A stretch of DNA of 64,000 nt from Telluribacter humicola. Its GTDB lineage: Bacteria; Bacteroidota; Bacteroidia; Cytophagales; Spirosomataceae. Positions 35,275 through 43,858 of the stretch are shown here, piece after piece. The stretch is taken from contig NZ_JAFIQT010000001.1 in the NCBI RefSeq assembly GCF_017355935.1, positions 1,054,001 through 1,118,000 on the forward strand, read 5' to 3'. Every line of letters begins with the position of its first letter. Within the stretch, counting starts at the first letter, position 1. A program made the position numbers and the translations under genes. The notes below the pieces were generated by a model. The model searched no databases. It had not been told where the DNA came from and was given only the letters and a program-made list of their open reading frames with translations.

Positions 35275-35829
35275 ATGAAAAAGATCATCGCATTTGCCGG
35301 AAGTAACAGTGCCCAGTCTATCAACAAGAAGCTTGTAGAAGTAGCCATTAGCAAGCTGCCACAAGATGCAGTACAGCTCATCAACCTGGCGGACATCAAA
35401 GTACCTGTCTATGGAATCAATACCGAAGAAGAAGGGGGGATACCGGAGACCATCCGGCAACTCCACGCGGCACTGGCCGAAGCGGACGGATTTATCATCG
35501 CTTCGCCCGAGCACAACGGACTGCTACCCGCTTTCTTCAAGAATATAATTGACTGGCTGTCGCGTATTGACCAGAATATCTTTGGCAAAAAGCCTGTGCT
35601 GCTCATGAGTACTTCGTCGGGGAGCTACGGAGGCCAGTCTAGTCTGACTATCTTGAAAAATCTCTTCCCGCGCTGGGGAGGACATGTAGTAGGTACCTTC
35701 TCGGTAGGTCCTTTTCAGGAGAAGTACGATGAGGCTACGCAAAATCTGACCTATCCGGAAGACCAGCAGTTGGCAGTCGCCCTTGAGTTGCTCACCACCG
35801 AAGTATTTGAAGTGGATCCGGTCGCTTAG
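35275..35829 (+). CDS. NAD(P)H-dependent FMN reductase
   Basis: The 184-aa flavodoxin-fold protein shows the phosphate-binding start IIAFAGSNSAQSINKKL, the middle loop ASPEHNGLLPAFFKNIIDWL, and the flavin loop MSTSSGSYGGQSS. Such enzymes reduce flavins, quinones or azo compounds with NAD(P)H in the cytoplasm. It lies 68 bases downstream of a Crp/Fnr regulator and heads a run of small plus-strand genes that looks like a redox or electrophile response. Confidence 0.9.
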   Translation: MKKIIAFAGSNSAQSINKKLVEVAISKLPQDAVQLINLADIKVPVYGINTEEEGGIPETIRQLHAALAEADGFIIASPEHNGLLPAFFKNIIDWLSRIDQNIFGKKPVLLMSTSSGSYGGQSSLTILKNLFPRWGGHVVGTFSVGPFQEKYDEATQNLTYPEDQQLAVALELLTTEVFEVDPVA

Positions 35830-35870
35830 CAGGCAATAATACTTGAGATTAACAACCTTAATTAACAGTC

Positions 35871-36341
35871 ATGGAAAATACTACCACTCCACTACAGGAA
35901 CGATTACAGGACCTGGGCGTTTCTGTAGCAGCTCTACCCAGACCGGGTGGCTCATATGTATCGGTTAATGTACGGGGAGCCATTGCCTACGTAGCCATTC
36001 AGTTTCCGATCCGGGGGGAGGACTTTCTCTTTCGGGGGCGGCTGGGACAGGAACTTACTACCGACGAAGGTTACGAAGCGGCCGCTCTGGCGGCTACGAA
36101 TGCCATTGCTCAGGTGGAGAAGTACGTGGGCTTTGATAAGGTACTTGGGCTGAATCATGTGGATATCTACTACCAGTCGTCGGAGGAGTGGGACGATGGT
36201 CCACTGGTAGCCAACGGCGCTTCTGACTTATTTTTAAGAGTACTGGAGGAGAAAGGACAGCATACCCGATCTATCTTTGGAGTGCACAAACTACCCCGTA
36301 ATTTTTGTGTAGGAGTAACCTGTACATTTACCCTTCTGTAG
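35871..36341 (+). CDS. RidA-family protein
   Basis: A 156-aa member of the RidA/YjgF superfamily, of the longer subgroup: RLQDLGVSVAALPRPGGSYV at the start, the strand VRGAIAYVAIQFPIRG, the helix AALAATNAIAQVEKYVG, and KLPRNFCVGVTCTFTLL at the end. The arginine after KLP may serve the site arginine role. It is distinct from the short RidA at 22109. It sits 41 bases behind the FMN reductase in the same direction, so co-transcription is likely. Confidence 0.85.
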   Translation: MENTTTPLQERLQDLGVSVAALPRPGGSYVSVNVRGAIAYVAIQFPIRGEDFLFRGRLGQELTTDEGYEAAALAATNAIAQVEKYVGFDKVLGLNHVDIYYQSSEEWDDGPLVANGASDLFLRVLEEKGQHTRSIFGVHKLPRNFCVGVTCTFTLL

Positions 36342-36364
36342 TTACATTAAACCATTTATTAGCC

Positions 36365-36817
36365 ATGAATACAACAACAGCAACAGCCAGGACAGACTGG
36401 TATCCCGAACAAAAACTGATCGTAACCCAACTCAGTGGCGATGTGGATCAGGCCGACATTGAGCAGTGGGAGCAGTCGCTGCACCAGGCACTGGCGCAGG
36501 TCGAAGACGGAGGTACTTTTAAGATACTGGTAAATCTGTGGGGCTTCAAAGCAGTAGACTTCCCGACCCACAAAAAGTACCGGGAGATAATACCCCTGAC
36601 GCTGGCCAACTACGGCTGGAAGGTTGGCTACGTAGACCTGTTTGAAGAGGCGGCAGCCATGACGTTTACTACCGAGCGTGGTATACGCTGTACGGGCGCG
36701 GCCCATGCCCATCAGGATGCCACCAAGATCGAGAAGTACGAGAGCCTGTTCGGCAGGGACAACGAGCGCTTCTTTACCGATCCCAAACTGGCCGAGGAAT
36801 GGATCTTAGGTCTGTAA
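36365..36817 (+). CDS. STAS/SpoIIAA-like protein
   Basis: The ATG at 36365 (MNTTTATARTDWYPEQKL) follows a normal spacer; the frame opens earlier at 36305 inside the previous gene. The 150-aa protein starts with a strand pattern WYPEQKLIVTQLSGDVDQADIEQW and continues FKILVNLWGFKAVDF, resembling SpoIIAA/STAS-like domains, followed by a helical tail with KLAEEWI. I am not certain of the family. It probably belongs to the same transcription unit as the RidA gene and ends at a terminator. Confidence 0.6.
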   Translation: MNTTTATARTDWYPEQKLIVTQLSGDVDQADIEQWEQSLHQALAQVEDGGTFKILVNLWGFKAVDFPTHKKYREIIPLTLANYGWKVGYVDLFEEAAAMTFTTERGIRCTGAAHAHQDATKIEKYESLFGRDNERFFTDPKLAEEWILGL

Positions 36818-36844
36818 CTGTACAACTGCATTGAACACAAGTAC

Positions 36845-36880
36845 CATGAGGCTGCGGGAGTTATACTCCGTAGCCTCATG
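36845..36880 (+). terminator. Rho-independent-type terminator
   Basis: CATGAGGCTGCGGGAG (36845-36860) pairs with CTCCGTAGCCTCATG (36866-36880) with one G-T pair, followed by ATTATTT. It separates the FMN reductase/RidA/STAS-like genes from the second Crp/Fnr gene. Confidence 0.8.
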
Positions 36881-36903
36881 ATTATTTAAAACCTACTACT
36901 CCT

Positions 36904-37488
36904 ATGGATACCAAACCACTACTTGACTATCTGCGCAGATATGTAGATCTGGATCAGGAAGAAGAGGCCCTTTTTCTTTCTAAAGTACGACTCAGGAAGT
37001 ACCTCAAGGGGCAGTATGTGGTACAGCAGGGCGATGTGTGTCTGTACGAGAACTTTGTGCTGTCGGGCTGTCTGAAGTCCTTCCACATGGATCCGGAGGG
37101 ACATGAGCATATCGTGATGTTTGCCATTGAAGACTGGTGGACGGGCGACCTGGGTAGTTTTCTTAGCCAGACCCCGGCCTCGCTCAACGTGCAGTGCATG
37201 GAGAATTGTGAACTGGCTCAGTTGATGCACTCGGACCTGCAGGAGCTGTACCTCCGGGTACCTAAGCTGGAACGGTTCTTCCGCATTATTATTCAGAAAG
37301 CCTACGTAGCCTCTCAGCAGCGAGTGGTCCAGAACCTGAGTATGCCCGCCAGGGACAGGTACCTCTTCTTCCGCAAGCAGTACCCCCGCATCGACCAGCG
37401 CGTACCGCAGTACATGATTGCCTCCTATCTGGGTATTACACCCGAGTTTCTGAGCAAGATCCGGAGCCAGCTTATCTACGAGCAGTAG
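36904..37488 (+). CDS. Crp/Fnr-family transcription regulator (second paralogue)
   Basis: The 194-aa protein shows the same layout as the regulator at 34613: VVQQGDVCLYENFVLSGCLKS, EHIVMFAIEDWWTGDLGSFL, LERFFRI and the helix-turn-helix [24 protein letters not shown]. The strong similarity suggests tandem duplication with separate downstream targets, here the SnoaL-like and DoxX genes. No effector-binding residue can be named with confidence. Confidence 0.88.
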   Translation: MDTKPLLDYLRRYVDLDQEEEALFLSKVRLRKYLKGQYVVQQGDVCLYENFVLSGCLKSFHMDPEGHEHIVMFAIEDWWTGDLGSFLSQTPASLNVQCMENCELAQLMHSDLQELYLRVPKLERFFRIIIQKAYVASQQRVVQNLSMPARDRYLFFRKQYPRIDQRVPQYMIASYLGITPEFLSKIRSQLIYEQ

Positions 37489-37583
37489 CATCTTAATCTA
37501 GGTTAATCTCCTTTCTTAACCTACTTCATCGTCTGCTAACCGGTAGTGTATGAACTTTGTAGCATCACAAAAACACAAAGTTT

Positions 37584-37937
37584 ATGAGTCAGTTACTGGA
37601 AAAAATCACAGACCTGAATGACCTGGTTTTACAAGGTAAAGCCCTGGAAGCATTCGACAAGTACTACCACGACACGGTAGTGATGCAGGAAAACGAAAAC
37701 CAGCCAACAGTTGGGAAAGAAGCCAATCGCCTACGGGAAGAAGAATTCTTTTCATCCATTACTGAACTACGTAGTGCCAGACCCTTGAAAGTGACCGTCG
37801 GCGAAGGCATCACAATGGTACAGTGGCAGTACGACTATACCCACAAGGACTGGGGCGTCAAAAACTACACGCAGGTATCGGTGCAGGAATGGCAGGATGG
37901 GCAGATCATCAAAGAGCAATTCTTCTACGGCAACTAA
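37584..37937 (+). CDS. SnoaL-like / NTF2-fold protein
   Basis: The 117-aa protein has the NTF2-fold pattern KITDLNDLVLQGKALEAFDKYYHDTVVMQENENQP, then a strand pair and VSVQEWQDGQIIKEQFFYGN. Family members are small cone-shaped barrels that act as polyketide cyclases, isomerases or ligand-binding proteins; no catalytic residue is assigned. It is 96 bases after a Crp/Fnr gene and 39 bases before the DoxX gene. Confidence 0.8.
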   Translation: MSQLLEKITDLNDLVLQGKALEAFDKYYHDTVVMQENENQPTVGKEANRLREEEFFSSITELRSARPLKVTVGEGITMVQWQYDYTHKDWGVKNYTQVSVQEWQDGQIIKEQFFYGN

Positions 37938-37976
37938 CTCTTCAATCATCATCTATTAGCCATAAAAAATAAACCA

Positions 37977-38480
37977 ATGAAAAAGCTACTATTTAGTACC
38001 AATGATTCGAGCGCAGGTCTGATCCTGCGGGTAAGTTTGGGAGCAGTTGTATTTGCACACGGAGCCCAAAAATTACTGGGATGGTTTGGGGGATATGGAT
38101 TCTCCGGAACCATGGATTTCTTTACCAATACGATGCACCTACCCTGGATCGTAGGCCTGGCCGTAATCCTGCTGGAATCGGTAGGAGCCATAGCCCTGAT
38201 AGCCGGACTGGCTACCAGACCGCTGGCTCTGGCCTATACCTTTCTTTCGGTAGGTATCATGGTTACCTCACACATCGAATGGGGATTCTTCATGAATTGG
38301 TTTGGCAATCAGGGAGGCGAAGGCATTGAGTACTTTCTGCTCTGGCTGGGTATGGCCGCCGCACTGGTTAGCACCGGTAGTGGTACCTTTTCACTAGACC
38401 GCCTGCTATTTAGTGGGGAAGAGAACTCTACCCGCCCCGAAGTCACAAAAAGAGTGATCCATGAGGAGGTTGGTATTTGA
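37977..38480 (+). CDS. DoxX-family membrane protein
   Basis: The 167-aa protein has four predicted membrane helices and the DoxX pattern GLILRVSLGAVVFAHGAQKLLGWFGGYGFSG in pieces (LRVSLGAVVFAHGAQKL; FGGYGFSG), then VILLESVGAIALIAGLATR and a final helix YFLLWLGMAAALV. DoxX-like proteins are linked to quinone redox and thiol stress. It is the last gene of the run, followed by a strong hairpin terminator. Confidence 0.88.
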   Translation: MKKLLFSTNDSSAGLILRVSLGAVVFAHGAQKLLGWFGGYGFSGTMDFFTNTMHLPWIVGLAVILLESVGAIALIAGLATRPLALAYTFLSVGIMVTSHIEWGFFMNWFGNQGGEGIEYFLLWLGMAAALVSTGSGTFSLDRLLFSGEENSTRPEVTKRVIHEEVGI

Positions 38481-38515
38481 TACCCTCCTGCATGTTACTC
38501 AGCTCATTCCAAGAC

Positions 38516-38552
38516 AGAAAAGAGGATAGCCACTGTGGCTATCCTCTTTTCT
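38516..38552 (+). terminator. Strong hairpin terminator after DoxX
   Basis: AGAAAAGAGGATAGCCAC (38516-38533) pairs perfectly over 18 bp with GTGGCTATCCTCTTTTCT (38535-38552), with the U-rich tail inside the right arm. It ends the plus-strand run. Confidence 0.9.
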
Positions 38553-38570
38553 ATGCATTATTTATAATGT

Positions 38571-38791
38571 ATTAGTAGTTAACGAAAGAATTATTGATTC
38601 AGCCCCATCGGGGCGACACTTTAGTAGAAATAGCATCAAAAGTTATCAAAAAGCACCGTAGGAGCGGCACAAAGGAGGCTTGGTGTCGCCCCGATGGGGC
38701 TTAGATTTCTTTCAGTTGCTAATTTACTACTAAGGTATGAACCCTCTGGGGCCTCTTTTTGACCAAACCAATTCTTTCGTATATTCCTAAT
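38571..38791. repeat. Composite palindromic intergenic element, copy 2
   Basis: The core is bounded by a perfect 19-bp inverted repeat: AGCCCCATCGGGGCGACAC (38601-38619) and its complement at 38683-38701. The core reads as the reverse complement of the one in the element at 8206-8420. Outer imperfect inverted repeats follow: TTAGTAGTTAACGAAAGAAT (38572-38591) against AATTCTTTCGTATATTCCTA (38770-38789). CTCTGGGGCC occurs on the right flank of both copies. No coding frame is present. Confidence 0.7.
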
Positions 38792-38802
38792 CGTGAATTA
38801 TA

Positions 38803-38865
38803 CTAGCGTCGCATTTTCAATCTGGTTGGGGCTGTCACAAAGCTGAATGTTAGCTTTTCGGATCG
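38803..38865 (-). pseudogene. Tail of a sorbosone-dehydrogenase-like gene (remnant)
   Basis: On the minus strand the frame ends in VTAPTRLKMRR and a TAG, against VTAQTRLKMGR at the end of the intact gene 40374-43856. The preceding bases AAGCTGAAT and CTTTTCGGA align with AAGCTGAAT and GCTTCGCGGA of that gene once about 14 bases are missing. Only about 20 codons remain. The truncated 5' end abuts the GT2 tail at 38873. Confidence 0.7.
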
Positions 38866-38872
38866 GATCAAG

Positions 38873-38981
38873 GAGGTACCTATTTCGTGGATTAACTGGA
38901 CACCCGGGGAGTGTCCTTGTTCCGGCTCGTGAAGTTTGGTATTGGCAGGTGCTGTGGCTTAAGAAAAAGAAGTCCGCTTAG
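38873..38981 (+). pseudogene. Tail of a GT2 glycosyltransferase gene (remnant)
   Basis: The sequence reads EVPISWINWTP, then after a frameshift GVSLFRLVKFG, then after another YWQVLWLKKKKSA and a stop. These match, in order, the C-terminus of the GT2 domain encoded at 28072-29625 (EVPISWINRTP, GVSSFKLVKVG, YWQVLWKMWKKKGA). At least two frame changes make it non-functional. It is not an exact copy of that gene, so it comes from an older or related GT2 gene. Confidence 0.78.
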
Positions 38982-39063
38982 CTTTGTCCGCCCGCCCCTG
39001 AAAAGAATATATTGGGGTAAAGGCAGGTGGGCCGCAAAGGTATTCTGGACAAAAAATAGTAAA

Positions 39064-40347
39064 TCAGGGTAGTATTTCCCCCACCAATAGCAGCTCAGCT
39101 GCGTAGCAGGCATTTTCGGCATATTTAGGTCCCCCTTCCATCACTGTATTCCGTTTCCGCAGGATGGCCTCCTTGTCCGGAGCCGCTGAGGCGATCCGGA
39201 ACTCCACCCGGTGCTCACCCCCGGCCAGGCGGGGGAGCAGAAAATAGTTGGAGCGGTAGTAGGTGCAGTACTCATCAAAACGGGAAATAAGCGTAAAGGG
39301 CGCACCATCGATACTTACTTCATACTGGCCACAGCCGGGGCCCATTACATCATATAGCCCAATCTGGGTACCTTTGAAACGAAAAGAGAGCTTCTCACCC
39401 GGCTGATTGGCCTTGATCAACTGACGAAACCGGTGGCGTAACTGATGGGCTACGGTATCATTTTCCGGAGTAAGGACCCGCCATCCTAAGCTCTTCTCCA
39501 CTTGCGTAGCCGGTAGCATCGCTACCCGTTCGTAATTTTGAGCATCCAGGGGCGGCCCCGGGTTATGCTGCCAGCCCGAATGGGTACTGAGCAGAGCAGG
39601 TAATGCTTTTACAAATGCTTTGGCATAGAGCGCGTGGCCGGTTTGGGGGTAAGGGTGTACATTGTCGGGAGAAAAAACCAGTTTATCCGGCCAGTCCTCC
39701 GGCTTGCCCCGGTACTCAAGCTTTCCCTGCCGGGCCAGCTCTACTACCTCCAGACCCAGATGTACGGAAGGAATACCGTAGTAGTCCGCTACGCGTTCCA
39801 TGGCGGAGGCCGAAACGGGCAGCTTTCCCTGTTCGAGTACCGGAGCCATGCTGGCCATGAGGGTATAGACAAAGCAAATATCCGTGTGGGCGTTGCTATT
39901 CCACACCTGCCGGATGATTCCCTCCATGGAACGGATAACGTCCTCCGGAGCTTTCTCATTATCATTCACCGCAAACTCCACCAGTACCAGATCAGGACGA
40001 TGATCCAGCACGTGCTGCTGCAGGCGAAAAGCACCCAAGTCAGACCCCGTTCCGCCAATGGCGGCGTTAATTTCCTGAAAAGATACCGCCGGATACAGTT
40101 GCCGGAGCTGGGCCAGTGACTGTTCGCGCCAGCCGCCCTTCGCCTCCGTAATACTTCCTCCAAAGTAGGCTACTTTGACCGGCTCCTTCGCTTCCAGTTT
40201 CTGGGCGATATTGGGTAGTCCTCTTCGTACCCGTACGTCACGGGCATCTGCCAGTACATCCATAGAAAGCTGAGCCAGGAGTGGTCCAGAAGCAAGGATG
40301 CAGGTAAATACCAGCAGCAATAGTACCCGAAAGTGCTTTTTTATCAT
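39064..40347 (-). CDS. Secreted SGNH/GDSL hydrolase with C-terminal beta domain
   Basis: The 427-aa protein has a signal peptide (VLLLLVFTCILASGPLLAQ) and an SGNH domain: VAYFGGSITEAKGGW (block I serine), GGTGSDLGAF (block II), VEFAVNDNEKAPED (block III asparagine) and DNVHPYPQTGHALY (block V Asp and His). After about residue 280 a beta-sandwich-like region follows (GTQIGLYDVMGPGCGQYEVSIDG). This two-domain esterase type acts on acylated polysaccharides. It is at the downstream end of the minus-strand set with the large dehydrogenase-like gene, 26 bases away. Confidence 0.87.
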   Translation of the reverse strand: MIKKHFRVLLLLVFTCILASGPLLAQLSMDVLADARDVRVRRGLPNIAQKLEAKEPVKVAYFGGSITEAKGGWREQSLAQLRQLYPAVSFQEINAAIGGTGSDLGAFRLQQHVLDHRPDLVLVEFAVNDNEKAPEDVIRSMEGIIRQVWNSNAHTDICFVYTLMASMAPVLEQGKLPVSASAMERVADYYGIPSVHLGLEVVELARQGKLEYRGKPEDWPDKLVFSPDNVHPYPQTGHALYAKAFVKALPALLSTHSGWQHNPGPPLDAQNYERVAMLPATQVEKSLGWRVLTPENDTVAHQLRHRFRQLIKANQPGEKLSFRFKGTQIGLYDVMGPGCGQYEVSIDGAPFTLISRFDEYCTYYRSNYFLLPRLAGGEHRVEFRIASAAPDKEAILRKRNTVMEGGPKYAENACYAAELLLVGEILP

Positions 40348-40373
40348 AGGTTGCCTGTACTTTTCTGATATCT

Positions 40374-43300
40374 CTACCGTCCCATTTTCAATCTTGTTTG
40401 AGCTGTCACCTCCGGGCTGTCGCGAAGCTGAATATTTACGTTTGCTTCGCGGAATGCACCCCGGTCAATGACCAGAGTAATGGGGTGAATCCCCTGCGGT
40501 AGCTCGGCCAGGGTACCCTGCTCCGTAAGCTTCAGGGGCTTTTGGCCCGCCCAGGCAGTTACACCGGCTGTTGAGTTAAGGTCCAGCTGTACTTTGCCCG
40601 GCGTCAGTACTTCCACCTCAAACCGTACCAGGCTATACCGCTTGCCCGGCCCAGCTTCTACGACGGATAGTTCATCCACCGGCAGGTCACCGGATACTTT
40701 GCTGTACACCGGCTGGTAAGGGACTTTAGAATTGGCTTTTACAAAATATCCCGGCCCATCAGTTCGTAGCTTAGCAGCCAGCTCTTTAGTAGGCGAAACA
40801 GTTTCCCAACGGCGCACCAGTCGGGTGTTAGGGACGCGGTATTTACCCGACTCACCCAATTTTGAAAGGAACCCGATCAGGTCCCTGAATTCGTCCTTGT
40901 CCAGACCGGCGGTCAGTCCGGCTGGCATCAGTGAACCGGGTACTTTTTCCATAACATCAATCTGAGTCTTCGGTACGGATACCTCCTGTCCTGTCACATC
41001 GCGCATCACGATCTCGGAGGCGCCGTTGCTGACCAGGTACCCCATTACTTCGCTACCGTCCTTTTTGGCAATGCGCTGCAGTTCGTAGCCTTCCTTGATG
41101 GAGGCTGTAGGGTAGAGAATTGAGCGGATAATGGTTTCGGCTGGGGAACTGGTACCCAGGCTGCTCAGGTCAGGACCAATAAGTCCACCGGCACCACCCA
41201 GGGCGTGACAGCTAAAGCAGCTGGTCTTGCGATAAATTGTTTCACCACGATCTGCGTTAGCGGAGGATTTTACTTCCCGGGCCAGGCTCGCTATTTCCTG
41301 ATCGTTGAGCTGCTGAGGCATACGTTCTACTGGCATGGTACCACCTGATGCTTCCAGCGCCTGCTTCAGGAGCTTTACCTCGTCGCTTTGCTGGCGAGTC
41401 CAGGGGATCAGCCCCTGTTGTATCCTTGCCCGGGCTGCTTTGGCCGTTGCTTCCGGAATCCGTTTGGCCATAAGGGCTTCGGCGAACGCCTGTGTCCGCA
41501 GCGGCTGTGACATAAAGGCCCGGTATAGCTCAGTCGCATCCGTTTCGGCCGGTAAGGTTTGCATCAGATCTACGGCCATTCGGGCCGCTTCGGCGGCATC
41601 CAATGATACCAGCTGAGCTGTCGCCAGTAGCCGTGATTCAACCGGATTCTTAGTCCCGGCCAGCTCGGTCAGTACCTGTCTGGCTTTGTCCTTATTCAGG
41701 AGCGTCAGGGCGTTCATCGCCGCCCGCTTCGTGTCTTTATCACCTTTCCTGACTAGATCAACCACTCGGTCCGTCATCGTTTCCAGGTGCCAGAGACCGA
41801 TCAGACGAATGGCACTGGTTGCTACGGTGGGGTCTTCGTTATCTATAAATCCGGCAAGCCTGATGAGATCACGTTCCGGCTTTACATTCCGCTGGCGGGC
41901 TGCGTTTTCCAGAGCCGCCAGTTGGCCAGCTACCTGTTTATTCTGGTTGGCATTACCCTGAACAGCCATGTCGAAAAGTACATTCAGATCAGCCGACTTG
42001 CCGTTGCGGGCCAGGGAGTTGAGTACATCCCGGTGGTAGGCTTCGGGTACCTGACCTTTCTGATACAGCTGGGCTAGTTGTGTCATTGCCTCCGGATTAT
42101 TCACTGACTTCAGGACAAAAGCCGTCTTCTGGGGAGTGCCGAAGAAATCGGGTTCCGTTTTCAGGCGCTTCGTCCACTGGGGCTCCAGCTCACGGGTCGT
42201 CTGCCACAGGGCAAAGTCCAGAAACTCATCCATCGGCTGTTCCAGAACGGCCAGTGCTGTACGCGCCGCTTCCGCCGTCTTAACGTCCCGTAGTGCTATT
42301 ACCGCCTCGAGGCGTACCTGCGGGTGCTTGTCGGCTACCGCTTTGGTCAGCAAAGCCGGTACATTGGCGATCTTGCCGTGCCATAGCTGGAGCGCCCGGA
42401 TGCCGGCTGCCCGCGCCTGATGCTTTTCGGCATTGAGCAGACTGAGCAGCAGAGGTTCATTTACAGTATCAAGGGCCTGGTAGAGCCACAGGGCTTCCAG
42501 AAGCTGGTGTTCGTAGTTAGAGTCTTTCTTGTCCAGGCTGGTCGTCCACTTCTGCAGGGCAGGCACTACTTCGCTGGCTCCGCGAGCTTTCAGGAGTTGC
42601 TTGGCCTGTAGGCGCGTCCAGTCTTCCGGTAGTTTCAGGGCGTCCAGTAGTTCCTGGGTACTGGCTTTAGTCAGTTTGGGAGCTTTGACCAGCGGACGGT
42701 TCTTGGCTGTAATGCGCCAGATGCGTCCGTGCTCCTGGTCGCGGCGCGGGTCGTGGAAGTCCACCTCCCCGTGCTGGATGATCGGGTTGTACCAGTCAGC
42801 TACGTAGATAGCGCCATCCGGACCCAGGTTGATATCCACCGGACGGAACGCTACGTGGTCAGTCCATAGCAGGTCCTCTACCTGCTTGGAAGCGTAGCCG
42901 CTGCCCTGTTCTGTTAGCTGAAACCGGTTGATGCGGTTGGCGCGGAAGTCGTTGGTGATCACGCTGCCCTGCCACGACTCCGGCAGGTGCCGTCCCGATA
43001 TTACTTCCAGTCCGCTGTGCTTAGGCTGTCCCGGATTAAGTCCCCGGATGATCCGCTCGGCTCCCGGAGAGGTTACGAACGTAGCGCCCGGAAAAGCGTA
43101 GTTGATACCTTCACCCCCGGCACCATCCGTTAGGAACGACTGTCCCCACCGGTCAAACTGCAACCCCCACGGGTTGACCAGGCCTTTAGCGTACACATCC
43201 AGATCCAGGGTCTTGGGTTGTAGCTTCCATACACCTCCTCCTTCCAGTCGTTTGATACCCGATGGGGTTTCGACGTGGCTGTAGATATAGATAGACTGGT

Positions 43301-43856
43301 TGAAGTACAGCCGTCCTTCCGGTCCCCAGCGAAACGTATGGATGAGGTGGTGCGTGTCCGCGACGCCAAAGCCGGTAAGTACCTGTCGCTTTTTATCCGC
43401 TTTGCCATCCCCGTCAGTATCCATGAAGTGCAGGATTTCGGTAGAGTTGGCTACGTACACACCGCCGTCGCCGGGTAGGATGCCGGTGGGAGTGAGAAGG
43501 CCTTCGGCAAAGATGGTGGACTTGTCAGCCTTGCCGTCTCCGTCGGTATCTTCCAGTACAAAAACCTTGTCATTGGCCTCTTCACCCGTTTTTAAATGCG
43601 GATAGGCGGTACTGCTAACTACCCATAGCCGACCTTCGGCGTCCCAGTTCATCTGAATGGGCTTGGCTACCAGCGGCTCCGCGGCAAAGAGCGTGACCTC
43701 AAAGCCATCCGCTATCTTAAATGACTCCAGTTCGCGCTGTACATCCGGATCAGGATTGTCTTTACGGTCGTCCTGATGGGCCGAAGAGGTAATAAGAAGT
43801 ACGATGGGAATAATGAGAGCCCGGTAAAAGAGCTTCTTTGTGTTAAATGCTGTCAT
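40374..43856 (-). CDS. Large sorbosone-dehydrogenase-like protein with HEAT repeats and cytochrome c (PVC-type)
   Basis: The 1160-aa exported protein has a six-bladed NHL/glucose-sorbosone-dehydrogenase-like domain (about residues 35-400: DGFEVTLFAAEPLVAKPIQM, NWDAEGRLWVVSS, LEDTDGDGKADKSTIF, GAIYVADWYNPIIQHGE), a helical HEAT-like stretch (about 420-830), and a cytochrome c domain with CFSCH near residue 880 and a possible axial methionine in GSLMPAGL. A C-terminal beta region (about 1000-1160) resembles a carbohydrate-binding module. This matches the PVC-type heme-binding family known from planctomycetes. It probably oxidises a sugar-like substrate in the periplasm and passes electrons to its own heme. 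Confidence 0.9.
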   Translation of the reverse strand: MTAFNTKKLFYRALIIPIVLLITSSAHQDDRKDNPDPDVQRELESFKIADGFEVTLFAAEPLVAKPIQMNWDAEGRLWVVSSTAYPHLKTGEEANDKVFVLEDTDGDGKADKSTIFAEGLLTPTGILPGDGGVYVANSTEILHFMDTDGDGKADKKRQVLTGFGVADTHHLIHTFRWGPEGRLYFNQSIYIYSHVETPSGIKRLEGGGVWKLQPKTLDLDVYAKGLVNPWGLQFDRWGQSFLTDGAGGEGINYAFPGATFVTSPGAERIIRGLNPGQPKHSGLEVISGRHLPESWQGSVITNDFRANRINRFQLTEQGSGYASKQVEDLLWTDHVAFRPVDINLGPDGAIYVADWYNPIIQHGEVDFHDPRRDQEHGRIWRITAKNRPLVKAPKLTKASTQELLDALKLPEDWTRLQAKQLLKARGASEVVPALQKWTTSLDKKDSNYEHQLLEALWLYQALDTVNEPLLLSLLNAEKHQARAAGIRALQLWHGKIANVPALLTKAVADKHPQVRLEAVIALRDVKTAEAARTALAVLEQPMDEFLDFALWQTTRELEPQWTKRLKTEPDFFGTPQKTAFVLKSVNNPEAMTQLAQLYQKGQVPEAYHRDVLNSLARNGKSADLNVLFDMAVQGNANQNKQVAGQLAALENAARQRNVKPERDLIRLAGFIDNEDPTVATSAIRLIGLWHLETMTDRVVDLVRKGDKDTKRAAMNALTLLNKDKARQVLTELAGTKNPVESRLLATAQLVSLDAAEAARMAVDLMQTLPAETDATELYRAFMSQPLRTQAFAEALMAKRIPEATAKAARARIQQGLIPWTRQQSDEVKLLKQALEASGGTMPVERMPQQLNDQEIASLAREVKSSANADRGETIYRKTSCFSCHALGGAGGLIGPDLSSLGTSSPAETIIRSILYPTASIKEGYELQRIAKKDGSEVMGYLVSNGASEIVMRDVTGQEVSVPKTQIDVMEKVPGSLMPAGLTAGLDKDEFRDLIGFLSKLGESGKYRVPNTRLVRRWETVSPTKELAAKLRTDGPGYFVKANSKVPYQPVYSKVSGDLPVDELSVVEAGPGKRYSLVRFEVEVLTPGKVQLDLNSTAGVTAWAGQKPLKLTEQGTLAELPQGIHPITLVIDRGAFREANVNIQLRDSPEVTAQTRLKMGR

Positions 43857-43858
43857 AT

